Source: JANQIV01 sp050117315 (GTDB taxonomy: Bacteria > Bacteroidota > Ignavibacteria > Ignavibacteriales > Melioribacteraceae). From it: DNA of 14,654 bases. Position 1 is the stretch's first letter; each line of letters starts with the position of its first letter. The translations under genes were made by a program, and so were the position numbers. The DNA is taken from positions 1 to 14,654 of the forward strand of contig JASFMY010000153.1 in the NCBI GenBank assembly GCA_050117315.1, given 5' to 3'. Below, piece after piece: positions 1 to 7,693 of this stretch. A model generated the notes under the pieces. It was not told the origin of the DNA, ran no database searches, and worked only from the letters and a program-made list of their open reading frames with translations.

Positions 1-38
1 CTTAGTTGATCTCTATCTGTTGGTTCTATGTATAGCAT
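1..38 (-). CDS. Possible start of an IS1182-like transposase, cut by window edge
   Basis: On the minus strand an ATG at 38-36 opens a frame that reads MLYIEPTDRDQL and runs off the left edge. It is preceded by a purine-rich GGAAAG that could act as a ribosome binding site. IS1182-type transposases typically begin with a short hydrophobic stretch followed by a G-x-D/N-R-x-Q-like motif, and the T-D-R-D-Q here fits that pattern. Only 12 residues are visible, so this is a weak assignment. The neighbouring IS630 remnant makes a transposon-rich junction plausible. It could also be the start of an unrelated gene. Confidence 0.35.
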   Translation of the reverse strand, partial: MLYIEPTDRDQL

Positions 39-125
39 TCTTTCCGTTTTTTCTTTCCAAATTATTAATCATTTCTTTTGTTTTCAACTCTTTTATTCTC
101 TATTATTTTTCACACAGTCTCTTAA

Positions 126-383
126 GCGAGGGGTTTTACGCAGTATGAAGTAATTATAAAGAGCCAAGCAGTAAAAAAGTATTTAGAAGACTCGATGATA
201 GAATTTATTTTTCTACCGGCATATTCGCCAAATCTTAACCTTATTGAAAGATTATGGAAACTGATGCGTAAAAAGATCATTAACAATAGGTATTATGAAA
301 AGTTCAAAGATTTTAGGGAGGCAGTATTAGTTTTTTTTGAAAGCTCAGAAGAATTCAAAGATGAAGTAAGACAATTTATTTGA
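126..383 (+). pseudogene. IS630-family transposase remnant, C-terminal end only
   Basis: The frame is open from just after a stop at 123-125 to the TGA at 381-383. From about 150 it encodes the end of a DDE transposase of the IS630/Tc1-mariner type: a K-S-x-x-V-K-K-Y-L stretch, then FLPAYSPNLNLIERLWKLMR. The Y-S-P-x-L-N-x-I-E-x-x-W signature carries the third catalytic acid (E) of the DDE triad. The N-terminal DNA-binding domain and the first two catalytic aspartates are missing, and the residues before the K-S stretch do not look like transposase. An ATG at 195 lies inside the domain and is not a natural start. I could not identify the terminal inverted repeats. This is a dead fragment, not a mobile element. 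Confidence 0.78.
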
Positions 384-441
384 ACCAAACTTCATCTTTT
401 GACTGCCGCTTAATTTTACTAGTGTATACCTTGAACACATA

Positions 442-906
442 TTAAAGCTTAGTAAATAAATCTGCTGTTTCAATTGCAGATAATGCAGCGTCCCAGCCTT
501 TGTTACCTGCTTTTGTTCCGGCTCTTTCAATTGCCTGTTCAATAGTATCGGTTGTAATTACACCGAAAATTGTGGGGACTCCCGACTCCAAACCAACATT
601 AGCTACACCTTTTGACACTTCTGCAGCAATGTAATCAAAGTGAGGTGTGCCGCCGCGGATTACTGCACCGAGACAAATTACCGCATCATATTTTTTTGAT
701 TCAGCCATTTTTTTTGCCGCCAGCGGTATTTCAAACGAACCCGGCACCCAGACAACCGTTATGTCCTTTTCATTTCCTTTGTGCCTCTCTATGCAATCTA
801 TTGCGCCGGATAAAAGTTTATTTGAGATCAATTCATTAAAACGGCTTACGACTATTCCAAACTTTTTTCCTTCAGCCGATAAATGTCCCTGTATTGTTAC
901 TGCCAT
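442..906 (-). CDS. ribH: 6,7-dimethyl-8-ribityllumazine synthase
   Basis: This enzyme condenses 5-amino-6-ribitylamino-uracil with 3,4-dihydroxy-2-butanone 4-phosphate to make lumazine, the substrate of riboflavin synthase. The 154 residues match the family's usual length (E. coli 156). Visible motifs are S-R-F-N-E at 21-25, V-P-G-S-F-E-I-P at 54-61 and the G-A-V-I-R-G-G-T-P-H-F-D-Y active-site segment around 80-92 with H89 as the expected acid/base. These are followed by G-V-I-T-T-D-T and the R-A-G-T-K-A-G-N-K-G phosphate-binding tail. The start at 906 has a GAAGGTG ribosome binding site. It is the last gene of the rib operon, 15 bp after ribBA. Family members usually form pentamers or 60-mer capsids, but nothing here tells which. 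Confidence 0.97.
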   Translation of the reverse strand: MAVTIQGHLSAEGKKFGIVVSRFNELISNKLLSGAIDCIERHKGNEKDITVVWVPGSFEIPLAAKKMAESKKYDAVICLGAVIRGGTPHFDYIAAEVSKGVANVGLESGVPTIFGVITTDTIEQAIERAGTKAGNKGWDAALSAIETADLFTKL

Positions 907-921
907 TTATTCACCTTCAAA

Positions 922-2163
922 TTAATTAATATTATGATGCAAGATATGTCCTAATTTATCTTTTTTGGTTTTTAGGTATTGAATGTTATCCTTATTGGGT
1001 TCAATTTCAAGGGGAATTCTTTCAACTATTTCAAGCCCGTGTCCCTTCAAACCAATAATTTTTTTAGGGTTGTTGGTTAGTAATCTTATTTTTTTAACTC
1101 CCAATTCCTTAAGTATTTGAGCGCCTATCCCGTAATCTCTTAAGTCTGCTTTAAAACCTAGCTCTTCATTGGCTTCAACAGTATCTTTGCCCGATTCCTG
1201 GAGTTCGTAAGCCATGAGTTTGTTAATCAATCCAATGCCTCTGCCTTCCTGGCGCATGTATAGGATTACCCCTTTGCCTTCTTCTTCAATCATTTTCATA
1301 GCTGCGACCAGCTGATCACCACAGTCGCATCTTCGGGAACCGAGCACATCGCCGGTAAAACACTCGGAATGAACCCTAACTAAAACCGGTTCATTTTCCG
1401 ATATCTCTCCTTTTATTAACGCTATGGGATTATCATTTGGGTCCAAGATATTTTCATATAGTCTCAATTTAAAATTACCGTACTTTGACGGGAGCTTTAC
1501 ATTTACCCTAGCTCTTACCAATTTTTCATTCTTCTTACGGTGCTCAATCAGATCGGCTATAGTTATAAATTTAAGATTATGTTCATTAGCAAATTTTCTT
1601 AATTGCGGCACACGCATCATTGTACCGTCTTCATCCATAATTTCGCAAAGAATTGCAGCCGGTTTTAAGCCCGCTAATTTTACAAGGTCAACTGCAGCCT
1701 CAGTGTGGCCGGCTCTTTTGAGTACTCCTTCGTTTTTAGCAATAAGCGGGAATATATGCCCGGGACGTGCAAAATCTACTGCCGAAGTTGACTTATCCGC
1801 AAGAGCCCTTACCGTGGCAGCTCTATCAAATGCAGATATCCCGGTTGTAGTCCCGTGAATATAATCAATGCTTACGGTAAAAGGAGTTTGATGAAGAGAA
1901 GTGTTTATATTAACCATAAAATCAAGGTTTAACTCTTTAGACCTGTCAACTGTAATGGGAGCACAAAGCATTCCCCTTGCATGCTTGACAATAAAATTAA
2001 CATCTTCAGGCCGAACGAGTTCAGCAGCCATAATCAAATCACCTTCGTTCTCACGGTCTTCGTCGTCAACCACAACAACCATTTTACCGTTTCTAATATC
2101 TTCAACCGCTTCTTCAATCGAATCGAATTTAGTACCGTTAGTTTTTATTTTGAAATCATCCAT
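922..2163 (-). CDS. ribBA: Bifunctional 3,4-dihydroxy-2-butanone 4-phosphate synthase / GTP cyclohydrolase II
   Basis: This fusion protein supplies both precursors of riboflavin. Residues 1 to about 205 are the RibB domain, which turns ribulose 5-phosphate into dihydroxybutanone phosphate. It shows D-D-E-D-R-E-N-E-G-D-L at 33-43 (metal and substrate binding) and G-H-T-E-A-A-V-D at 152-159. Residues about 210-413 are the RibA domain, which opens GTP. It has the zinc cysteines C268, C279 and C281 in H-S-E-C-F-T-G-D-x(4)-R-R-C-D-C-G, the Y-M-R-Q-E-G-R-G-I-G-L active site at 302-312, and T-N-N-P-K-K at 363-368. Both halves keep their key residues, so both activities are expected. The start codon at 2163 lies only 2 bp after the ribE stop, implying one transcript and probable translational coupling. 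Confidence 0.97.
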   Translation of the reverse strand: MDDFKIKTNGTKFDSIEEAVEDIRNGKMVVVVDDEDRENEGDLIMAAELVRPEDVNFIVKHARGMLCAPITVDRSKELNLDFMVNINTSLHQTPFTVSIDYIHGTTTGISAFDRAATVRALADKSTSAVDFARPGHIFPLIAKNEGVLKRAGHTEAAVDLVKLAGLKPAAILCEIMDEDGTMMRVPQLRKFANEHNLKFITIADLIEHRKKNEKLVRARVNVKLPSKYGNFKLRLYENILDPNDNPIALIKGEISENEPVLVRVHSECFTGDVLGSRRCDCGDQLVAAMKMIEEEGKGVILYMRQEGRGIGLINKLMAYELQESGKDTVEANEELGFKADLRDYGIGAQILKELGVKKIRLLTNNPKKIIGLKGHGLEIVERIPLEIEPNKDNIQYLKTKKDKLGHILHHNIN

Positions 2164-2165
2164 TT

Positions 2166-2810
2166 TTAATACCCCATTTCCTTTAGCCAGGATTCCGAGA
2201 TTTTTCCCGGTTTTTTTTCTTCTTTTTTATTTAGAAGTTTCTCAACGTATTTTGCAATCATATCGGTTTCAATGTTTACTTTATCACCGATTTTCCTGTT
2301 TATTAAATTTGTGTTTTTCCAGGTATGCGGAATTACAGACACTCCTACCAGATTATTTTTCAAAGAAGCTATTGTTAAGCTAATTCCGTCAATTGCAATT
2401 GAACCTTCGTCTATTACATGTTTTTCAAGTTCTTCAGGAACAGAAACTTCAAGATAATAATTCTCGCCAAGTTTTGTAATCCGAGTTACTTCGCCTAGAC
2501 CGTTTACATGTCCTTGAACCAAATGGCCGCCAAGTCTGTCGTTAAATCTGAGTGCTCTTTCAAGATTAACTTCAACATTTTCTCCGACCTCTGCAAGGGA
2601 GGTTTTTTCTAAAGTAGCACCGACTGCATCAGCCCAAAAGCCGTCTTTTTCAACTTTGGTGGCTGTTAAACAAATCCCGTTAACGGCAACCGAGTCGTCA
2701 ACTTTTAGATCATCTAAAATTACAGAAGCACCTATTTTAATTTTCTTGCCTCCGCTTGCCGGCTCTACTTTTTTAATTTTCCCTATTTCTTCAATTAATC
2801 CCGTAAACAT
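2166..2810 (-). CDS. ribE: Riboflavin synthase, alpha subunit
   Basis: It dismutates two molecules of dimethyl-ribityllumazine to riboflavin and the ribitylamino-uracil recycled by RibH. The protein has the two tandem lumazine-binding barrels typical of the family. Barrel 1 opens with the hallmark M-F-T-G-L-I-E and carries V-N-G-I-C-L-T-A at 43-50. Barrel 2 follows G-G-H-L-V-Q-G-H-V at 94-102 and carries the matching D-G-I-S-L-T-I at 141-147. The length of 214 is normal (E. coli 213). The last ~20 residues are lysine- and glutamate-rich and form the usual trimerisation tail region. It lies between ribD (31 bp upstream) and ribBA (2 bp downstream). In some databases the same gene is called ribC. 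Confidence 0.96.
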   Translation of the reverse strand: MFTGLIEEIGKIKKVEPASGGKKIKIGASVILDDLKVDDSVAVNGICLTATKVEKDGFWADAVGATLEKTSLAEVGENVEVNLERALRFNDRLGGHLVQGHVNGLGEVTRITKLGENYYLEVSVPEELEKHVIDEGSIAIDGISLTIASLKNNLVGVSVIPHTWKNTNLINRKIGDKVNIETDMIAKYVEKLLNKKEEKKPGKISESWLKEMGY

Positions 2811-2841
2811 AGGTATTAAAGTTAAGAAAATGATAACTTAT

Positions 2842-3942
2842 TTAATAATCCCAAATTCCGGACTCACTACCGTTTTTAAAAATATACTTGACGTCATTTC
2901 CCAATTTCTCAACAGAAAAGAGTTTCAGCTCCCTCTTTTTGTAATTTTTAATAGAACTTATACCACTACCTATCAAGAGTGGTGCCTGTAAAATTATCAA
3001 TTCATCCCAGAAGTTATTATTAAAAAAGGTAGTAAAGATTTCAGTGCCTCCTTCAACTAAAACGGAATTTATTTTTTCTTCCCCTAATTTTATCAACATG
3101 TTTTCAACATTTATATAGCCATTGCTGTCGTGATCCAGCTCAATGATTTTAACATTTTTTGCATCAAATTTTTCTTTTTTCTTGATTTTTATATTTTTTG
3201 AAGTCATCAAATAAGTTTCAGCTCCAAAACTATAAACATTTGAATTTATGTTTGTGCTCAAATTCCCGTCAATTATTATTTTTTTTGGATTCCTGCCTTT
3301 TACGTGTCTTACATTTAAAAACGGGTTGTCAATGTTAACTGTTCCGGCGCCAACGAGCACTGAATCGTACTCCGCTCTTAGAGTATGAACATATTTCGCA
3401 CTTTCATCGCCGGTAAGCCAGGTTTGTTCGCCTTTTTTGGCGGAAATTTTTCCGTCTATGGATTGGGCAATTTTTAACGCAACATACGGCAGTTTAGTAG
3501 TTACATGTTTAAAGAAGAATTTATTTACTTCTTTTCCTTCTCCCTCCAAAATTCCGGTAGCAACTTCAATTCCGGCATCTCTTAAGAGTTGAACCCCTTT
3601 TCCCGAAACTTCAGGGTTAGGATCATAATTTGAGATAACCACTTTTTTTATTCCGGCTTTAATAATCCTAGGGACGCATGGCGGCGTTTTCTTTTTTGTG
3701 TGACAGCAAGGCTCCAAATTGCAGTATAGTGCTGCCCCGGTCAAATCTTCTTTTGAATTAGCTATGGCATTTGCTTCTGCATGAGGAAGGCCGAATTTTT
3801 CATGCCACCCTTCGGAAATAATTTTATTGTTTTTAACAATTACCGAGCCCACCAGTGGATTCGGGCTTACAAAGCCGCTTCCTTTTTTTGCAAGTTCAAA
3901 ACAGCGTTTAATATACTTTTCTTCAATTGATTTTTGATTCAT
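2842..3942 (-). CDS. ribD: Bifunctional pyrimidine deaminase / reductase of riboflavin synthesis
   Basis: It catalyses the second and third steps after GTP opening: deamination of the diaminopyrimidine, then NADPH-dependent reduction of the ribosyl chain. Residues 1 to about 145 are the cytidine-deaminase-like domain with the zinc motif H-A-E at 54-56 and P-C-C-H-x(6)-P-C, giving zinc ligands H54, C79 and C89 with E56 as proton shuttle. Residues ~150-366 are the RibD C-terminal reductase, with K-I-A-Q-S-I-D-G-K-I-S, V-G-A-G-T-V-x(3)-N-P and L-V-E-G-G-T. I chose ATG at 3942 (366 residues, E. coli 367) over a TTG at 3951, which would add only three residues. This start overlaps the end of the upstream reductase gene by 20 bp, so the two are co-transcribed. 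Confidence 0.96.
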   Translation of the reverse strand: MNQKSIEEKYIKRCFELAKKGSGFVSPNPLVGSVIVKNNKIISEGWHEKFGLPHAEANAIANSKEDLTGAALYCNLEPCCHTKKKTPPCVPRIIKAGIKKVVISNYDPNPEVSGKGVQLLRDAGIEVATGILEGEGKEVNKFFFKHVTTKLPYVALKIAQSIDGKISAKKGEQTWLTGDESAKYVHTLRAEYDSVLVGAGTVNIDNPFLNVRHVKGRNPKKIIIDGNLSTNINSNVYSFGAETYLMTSKNIKIKKKEKFDAKNVKIIELDHDSNGYINVENMLIKLGEEKINSVLVEGGTEIFTTFFNNNFWDELIILQAPLLIGSGISSIKNYKKRELKLFSVEKLGNDVKYIFKNGSESGIWDY

Positions 3943-4816
3943 AATCTTCAATCATTTTTTTAACCGAATCGCGAAAGCCGGTTTGTTTGATCCCGAGTGA
4001 ATTCAGTTTTTCCGTATTCATTGAAACATCGACAGGAGAATTGAAATTCACTATATCTTTGACCCGGGCCGGAATAAGTAACTTCTTATCGAGATTAGCT
4101 TCTTCGCATAATATTTCAACTATTTGATAACGGGATAACCTTTCTCTGCAGCCAAAATTCAACACTTCATTTTTTACATTCTTTTTGATCAGTTCATTTA
4201 TCATCCGAACAATTTCAAGGGCTGAAATCGGTGTTCTGTACATATCCGTAAATAACTTAACTTCTTCACCGTTTTGCAACTTATAGTAACATTGCGAAAA
4301 ATGATTCTTACTGTTTTCTCTTATCTCCAAAACCAGGGCAAGCCTTAAAATGATATAGTTCTGTGCTATTGCTGTTATTTTATTCTCGCCCAGCAATTTT
4401 GTTTCACCGTAATATGATAACGGATTTTTAGGTGAGTTCTCGCCAATCATCTGGCCAATATTACCGTCGTAAACAGAGTCGGTACTTGTATAAATGATTT
4501 TTGCTTTCAGCAAATTAGATAAAGCAGCTAAATGTTCGGTTACACCGATATTGATATCATCCACGTATTCTTTATCAAGTTTTTCTACTTCAGCAGGATT
4601 CGATATTGCAGCAGCATGAATTATAACATCGGGTGTAAATTCAAAAGCAATTTTTTCCAATTCCATTTTATTAAGCAAATCTATTTTTCGCGAATTGAAA
4701 TTTTTACAGTTACCTTCATTGTTATTATAAAGAGTCAGAATTTCGTTTTCTTCAGACAATTTCTCGTTTAAGTAACTGCCGATAATTCCGCTTCCGCCTG
4801 TTATTAGTATTTTCAT
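3923..4816 (-). CDS. Extended short-chain dehydrogenase, dTDP-4-dehydrorhamnose reductase (RmlD)-like
   Basis: An NAD(P)-dependent oxidoreductase of the extended SDR family, closest in layout to RmlD/RfbD sugar-nucleotide reductases. The N-terminal Rossmann motif is T-G-G-S-G-I-I-G at 6-13. H-A-A-A at 67-70 and S-T-D-S-V-Y-D-G at 111-118 follow, then the catalytic Y136-G-E-T-K140. The C-terminal half holds the substrate-binding region (F-x-D-x-Y-R-T-P-I-S). There is no signal peptide or membrane segment, so it should be cytosolic. The true start is probably ATG at 4816, directly before the Rossmann strand; a TTG at 4825 is possible. It is first in the transcript and overlaps ribD by 20 bp, but no link between its reaction and riboflavin is evident. 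The substrate is unknown. Confidence 0.85.
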   Translation of the reverse strand: MKILITGGSGIIGSYLNEKLSEENEILTLYNNNEGNCKNFNSRKIDLLNKMELEKIAFEFTPDVIIHAAAISNPAEVEKLDKEYVDDINIGVTEHLAALSNLLKAKIIYTSTDSVYDGNIGQMIGENSPKNPLSYYGETKLLGENKITAIAQNYIILRLALVLEIRENSKNHFSQCYYKLQNGEEVKLFTDMYRTPISALEIVRMINELIKKNVKNEVLNFGCRERLSRYQIVEILCEEANLDKKLLIPARVKDIVNFNSPVDVSMNTEKLNSLGIKQTGFRDSVKKMIEDYESKIN

Positions 4817-4839
4817 ATTTTTCAAATTTTTTTCTAATA

Positions 4840-4917
4840 AATCTTAATCATAACTTCTTGCTCTTAATCCTAATCTTCTTTTTCTTTGTGTTAGTGATTC
4901 AGATTATGACTAAGATT
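4840..4917. promoter_or_regulatory. Inverted repeat in the divergent rib-operon / nfo spacer
   Basis: Arms AATCTTAATCATAA (4840-4853) and TTATGACTAAGATT (4904-4917) are inverted with 13 of 14 positions matching, separated by 50 bp. A related CTTAATCCTAATCTT lies between them at 4862-4876. The block sits between the minus-strand SDR/rib operon start (4816) and the nfo start (4924), where both promoters must lie. It could be an operator for both directions, or only AT-rich chance symmetry. No clear -35/-10 pair could be placed. Confidence 0.35.
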
Positions 4918-4923
4918 AAGAAA

Positions 4924-5766
4924 ATGCTACTTGGAGCACACACTTCTATTGCAGGCGGAGTTTCAAAATCAGTAGACCTTGCAGGAAAACTCGGGTTCAC
5001 CGCCATGCAAATTTTCACAAAAAACAATAACCGCTGGTCTGCGAAACCCCTTGAAGAAAAAGAAAGTAATTTATTCAAAACAAAATTGGAAAATTCCAAA
5101 ATTGAGTTTGTTGTTTCGCACGACTCTTATTTGATAAATCTCTGTGCTAAAGATAAAGAGAATTTAGAAAAATCCCGAAAAGCCTTTATAGATGAATTGA
5201 AAAGATGCGAACTGCTCGGAATACCTTATTTAAATTTTCACCCGGGTGCACACGGCGGTGCCGGTGAAAATGAAGGGATAAAACTAATTGCAGAATCCAT
5301 TAACATAGCTCATGAAAAAACCAAGGACTTTCAGATTTCAAGCATGCTTGAATTGACCGCCGGAATGGGTACTTCAATCGGATATTCGTTTGAACAAATA
5401 AGGAAGATAATTGACTTAATTGATGAGAAGGTAAGAATGTCTGTCTGCATAGACACAGCACATATTTTTGCAGCAGGCTACGATATTGTAAATGATTATG
5501 AAAGTGTGATACAGGAATTTGATGGAGTAATAGGGTTGGATTTGCTGAAGTGTTTTCACATGAACGACAGTAAAAAAGAACTAGGAAGCAGGATTGACCG
5601 CCACGAACACATCGGGAAGGGTTTTATAGGGTTAAAGGGATTTGGAAATATTATGAATGACCCACTGTTAATTAATATCCCTAAAATCCTTGAAACTCCG
5701 AAAGGGAAAAAGCAAAAAGAAGATCTGAAAAATTTGGCTATTTTAAAAAAGTTAGTTAAAGATTAG
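4924..5766 (+). CDS. nfo: Endonuclease IV (AP endonuclease)
   Basis: This base-excision-repair enzyme cuts the phosphodiester 5' of abasic sites and removes blocked 3' ends. The TIM-barrel three-zinc centre is complete: H66 (V-S-H-D-S), H106 (F-H-P-G), E143 (E-L-T-A-G), D177 and H180 (C-I-D-T-A-H), H212 (F-H-M-N-D), D225 and H227 (D-R-H-E-H-I-G-K-G) and E257 (L-E-T-P-K-G). I chose ATG at 4924 because M-L-L-G-A-H-x-S-I-A-G-G is the normal first strand of the family and gives 280 residues (E. coli 285). Upstream in-frame ATG 4906 and TTG 4858 would add a hydrophobic tail with no family support. The gene is divergent from the rib operon and convergent with the kinase gene 16 bp downstream. Confidence 0.96.
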   Translation: MLLGAHTSIAGGVSKSVDLAGKLGFTAMQIFTKNNNRWSAKPLEEKESNLFKTKLENSKIEFVVSHDSYLINLCAKDKENLEKSRKAFIDELKRCELLGIPYLNFHPGAHGGAGENEGIKLIAESINIAHEKTKDFQISSMLELTAGMGTSIGYSFEQIRKIIDLIDEKVRMSVCIDTAHIFAAGYDIVNDYESVIQEFDGVIGLDLLKCFHMNDSKKELGSRIDRHEHIGKGFIGLKGFGNIMNDPLLINIPKILETPKGKKQKEDLKNLAILKKLVKD

Positions 5767-5782
5767 AACTGTAATAACCGTA

Positions 5783-7090
5783 TTAAATTACTTGTTTTCT
5801 ATTTTCAACGAGATTGAATTGAGATATTATTTTTTTTCTAAAGAGAAGTTTAAAAGTTGTTCCAACTCCTTTTTCACTTTCAACAGAAATTTTGCCGTTA
5901 TTTTTCTCAACCATTTCTTTGCAAAGGATTAATCCAAGTCCGGTTCCTTCTTCTTCATTAGTACCCCTGGTAGAGATGTGTTTGTCAATTTTAAACAAAT
6001 TTTCCAGGGTATGGTCGTCCATTCCAACACCTGTATCTGAAACAGAAATCTGAACCGATTCATCACTTTCACATGCCGAGATTTTAACTTCACCGCCTTT
6101 GTGAGTAAATTTAATGGCGTTTGAAACCAGATTTCTAATAGCGGTCTCTATCATAAAATTATCGGCAAAAAGCGTTATGTCTTCGTTAACGGTGTTGACT
6201 AAATTTATTTTTTTTGCCAGAGCACTATCAAACATCAAGTTTAAGACGGCATCAACTATACCATGGATATGAAATTTGGCCGGTTCGTAATCCATTCTTC
6301 CCGTCTGTAACCTGGCCCAGTTCAATAGACCCTGAAGCAAGTTGTTTACATTTTTAGAAACTTTTTTAATCGAGGTAACAAATTCTAATTTTTCAGCATC
6401 GGACATATCAAAGTAAGATTCAATTAAAATCTCCGAATAACCTATTAGGGCTTGAATAGGGTTCTTTAAATCATGACCAATAATAGAAAAGAATTTATCT
6501 TTGCTGTCGTTTAACTCTTTTAGAATGTTTTGGGAGGCGATAAGCTTTTTATTAACCACCTTTAGATTTTGGGATTTGGTTTGTAAAAGTTTCTGGTTTT
6601 CTTCCAGTTGCTTAACAGTACTTTTTAGTTTTTCCTCTATTTTTTTTCTTTCTTCGACCTCATGTATCGCTTTATCTCTCATTTCTTTTATTTTTTGAAT
6701 CTGCAGATATTCATCAGTAACATCCTGGATTGAGAAAGCGACGTAGTTTTCATCATCAACAGCACCTTGTATTCTGATTACAGTTGTGTGCTGAGTTCTG
6801 AAGCTTGTTTCGGTCAACTTGCACGGTACAATATATTTGTGGATTTGGGCTGAGAAAATAATCGGGGCCCCGTTTGTAAATACTTCTTTAATTCCTTCTT
6901 TGTAATAACTCTTCTGTAACTTCGGGAAAAGCTCAACAGCATCTTTCCCAATTACTTCGGATTGTTTTAATCCGGATAAATTCTCTAAGCTTTTGTTCCA
7001 AAAAATAATTTTGTTGTTAATGTCTATTACAAAAATTCCATTTTGGGAATAATTAAAAATAGCAAAGGGGAAATTTTTTTTGTCATCCAT
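5783..7090 (-). CDS. Soluble PAS-domain sensor histidine kinase
   Basis: A 435-residue histidine kinase without any membrane segment, so it should sense a cytoplasmic signal. Residues ~10-125 form a PAS domain (F-V-I-D-I-N-N-K-I-I-F-W-N near 20-32, ending in the I-Q-D-V-T-D-E exit motif at 121-127). Residues ~128-198 are a lysine/glutamate-rich coiled coil. HisKA follows with F-F-S-I-I-G-H-D-L-K-N-P and phospho-acceptor H206. The ATPase domain has the N box around N320-N324 (R-N-L-V-S-N-A-I-K-F-T), the G1 box D352-T-G-V-G and the G2 box G-T-G-L-G-L at 382-387. It is third in the receiver/CheC/kinase operon, 3 bp after the CheC gene. The adjacent CheY-like receiver is the natural phosphorylation target, though this is inferred from gene order. 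The ligand of the PAS domain cannot be told. Confidence 0.94.
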   Translation of the reverse strand: MDDKKNFPFAIFNYSQNGIFVIDINNKIIFWNKSLENLSGLKQSEVIGKDAVELFPKLQKSYYKEGIKEVFTNGAPIIFSAQIHKYIVPCKLTETSFRTQHTTVIRIQGAVDDENYVAFSIQDVTDEYLQIQKIKEMRDKAIHEVEERKKIEEKLKSTVKQLEENQKLLQTKSQNLKVVNKKLIASQNILKELNDSKDKFFSIIGHDLKNPIQALIGYSEILIESYFDMSDAEKLEFVTSIKKVSKNVNNLLQGLLNWARLQTGRMDYEPAKFHIHGIVDAVLNLMFDSALAKKINLVNTVNEDITLFADNFMIETAIRNLVSNAIKFTHKGGEVKISACESDESVQISVSDTGVGMDDHTLENLFKIDKHISTRGTNEEEGTGLGLILCKEMVEKNNGKISVESEKGVGTTFKLLFRKKIISQFNLVENRKQVI

Positions 7091-7093
7091 GGT

Positions 7094-7681
7094 TTATCCA
7101 AGCCGATCTAGACATTTTTTTAACTTCTCAAATGATGACAACTCAAACATAACATAAAAGTTTCCTTCTATATTATGCTGATCAACTTCAAAATGTGCTT
7201 CGCCATAAAGAATTATTTTGTCATGATTTTCATTCGAAAAAATCAAATTTCTAATAGTATCTTCCCGGTAAATAGGGACTGCGTATTCAAATCTTTCTTC
7301 CATTATGTTTCCTATTGATCCCATTACACCGTTTAGTAAAATGTTGGAAACCTCTTTCAGGGTTCCTACTCTCACTTCGTCTATATCTTCTTCATCGTCA
7401 CCGGTTAAAGTTGAAATAAGCGTGGAAGCACTTTCTGCCGGAAAAACAACTTGAGATAATCCAAGAAACGATCCCTCAAAATTTAGTTCTACCGATGAAA
7501 AATTTTCAGCGATATTTTCAACGAATTTCTCTTTCAATACTGATACTTTTTCTACCCAAATATTAGGTATACTTAATCTAATCGGAGCATTAATCAGCTC
7601 ATTTAATAATGAAGCAGACCTCCCTGCCCCGATATTAATCAGTTCCTTAAATACGTCGATTTGGTTGTCAGAAATAAGCAC
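7094..7681 (-). CDS. CheC-family CheY-phosphate phosphatase
   Basis: A CheC-like protein of 195 residues that should remove phosphate from a CheY-like receiver. Both copies of the E-x-x-N catalytic signature are present: E13-L-I-N16 in D-V-F-K-E-L-I-N-I-G-A-G, and E110-V-S-N113 in L-K-E-V-S-N-I-L-L-N-G. Two active sites, as in CheC rather than the single-site CheX arrangement, are therefore expected. The start is most likely GTG at 7681. A GGAG ribosome binding site at 7691-7688 lies 6 nt before it, and the alternative TTG at 7693 falls inside that binding site. The gene lies 12 bp after the receiver and 3 bp before the kinase. No flagellar or other chemotaxis gene is in view, so the role is probably signal termination in this small circuit. 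Confidence 0.88.
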   Translation of the reverse strand: MLISDNQIDVFKELINIGAGRSASLLNELINAPIRLSIPNIWVEKVSVLKEKFVENIAENFSSVELNFEGSFLGLSQVVFPAESASTLISTLTGDDEEDIDEVRVGTLKEVSNILLNGVMGSIGNIMEERFEYAVPIYREDTIRNLIFSNENHDKIILYGEAHFEVDQHNIEGNFYVMFELSSFEKLKKCLDRLG

Positions 7682-7687
7682 AATTAT

Positions 7688-7691
7688 CTCC
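7688..7691 (-). promoter_or_regulatory. Ribosome binding site that fixes the CheC start
   Basis: GGAG immediately follows the receiver stop (TAA at 7696-7694) and is spaced 6 nt (ATAATT) from a GTG at 7681-7679. It overlaps the last base of the TTG at 7693-7691, which argues against that TTG being the initiation codon. Confidence 0.6.
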
Positions 7692-7693
7692 AA

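Noticed and set aside
195..383. A complete IS630 element able to move
   Set aside because: Only the third catalytic acid region is present. The N-terminal domain, the first two aspartates and recognisable terminal repeats are absent.
1424..2383. Long plus-strand frames opposite ribBA and ribE
   Set aside because: These are antisense shadows of well-identified enzymes with low-complexity serine- and phenylalanine-rich translations.
4858..4923. N-terminal extension of endonuclease IV starting at TTG 4858, resembling a hydrophobic signal sequence
   Set aside because: The family begins at the M-L-L-G-A-H strand, the protein is cytosolic, and the extension overlaps the AT-rich divergent spacer and its inverted repeat.
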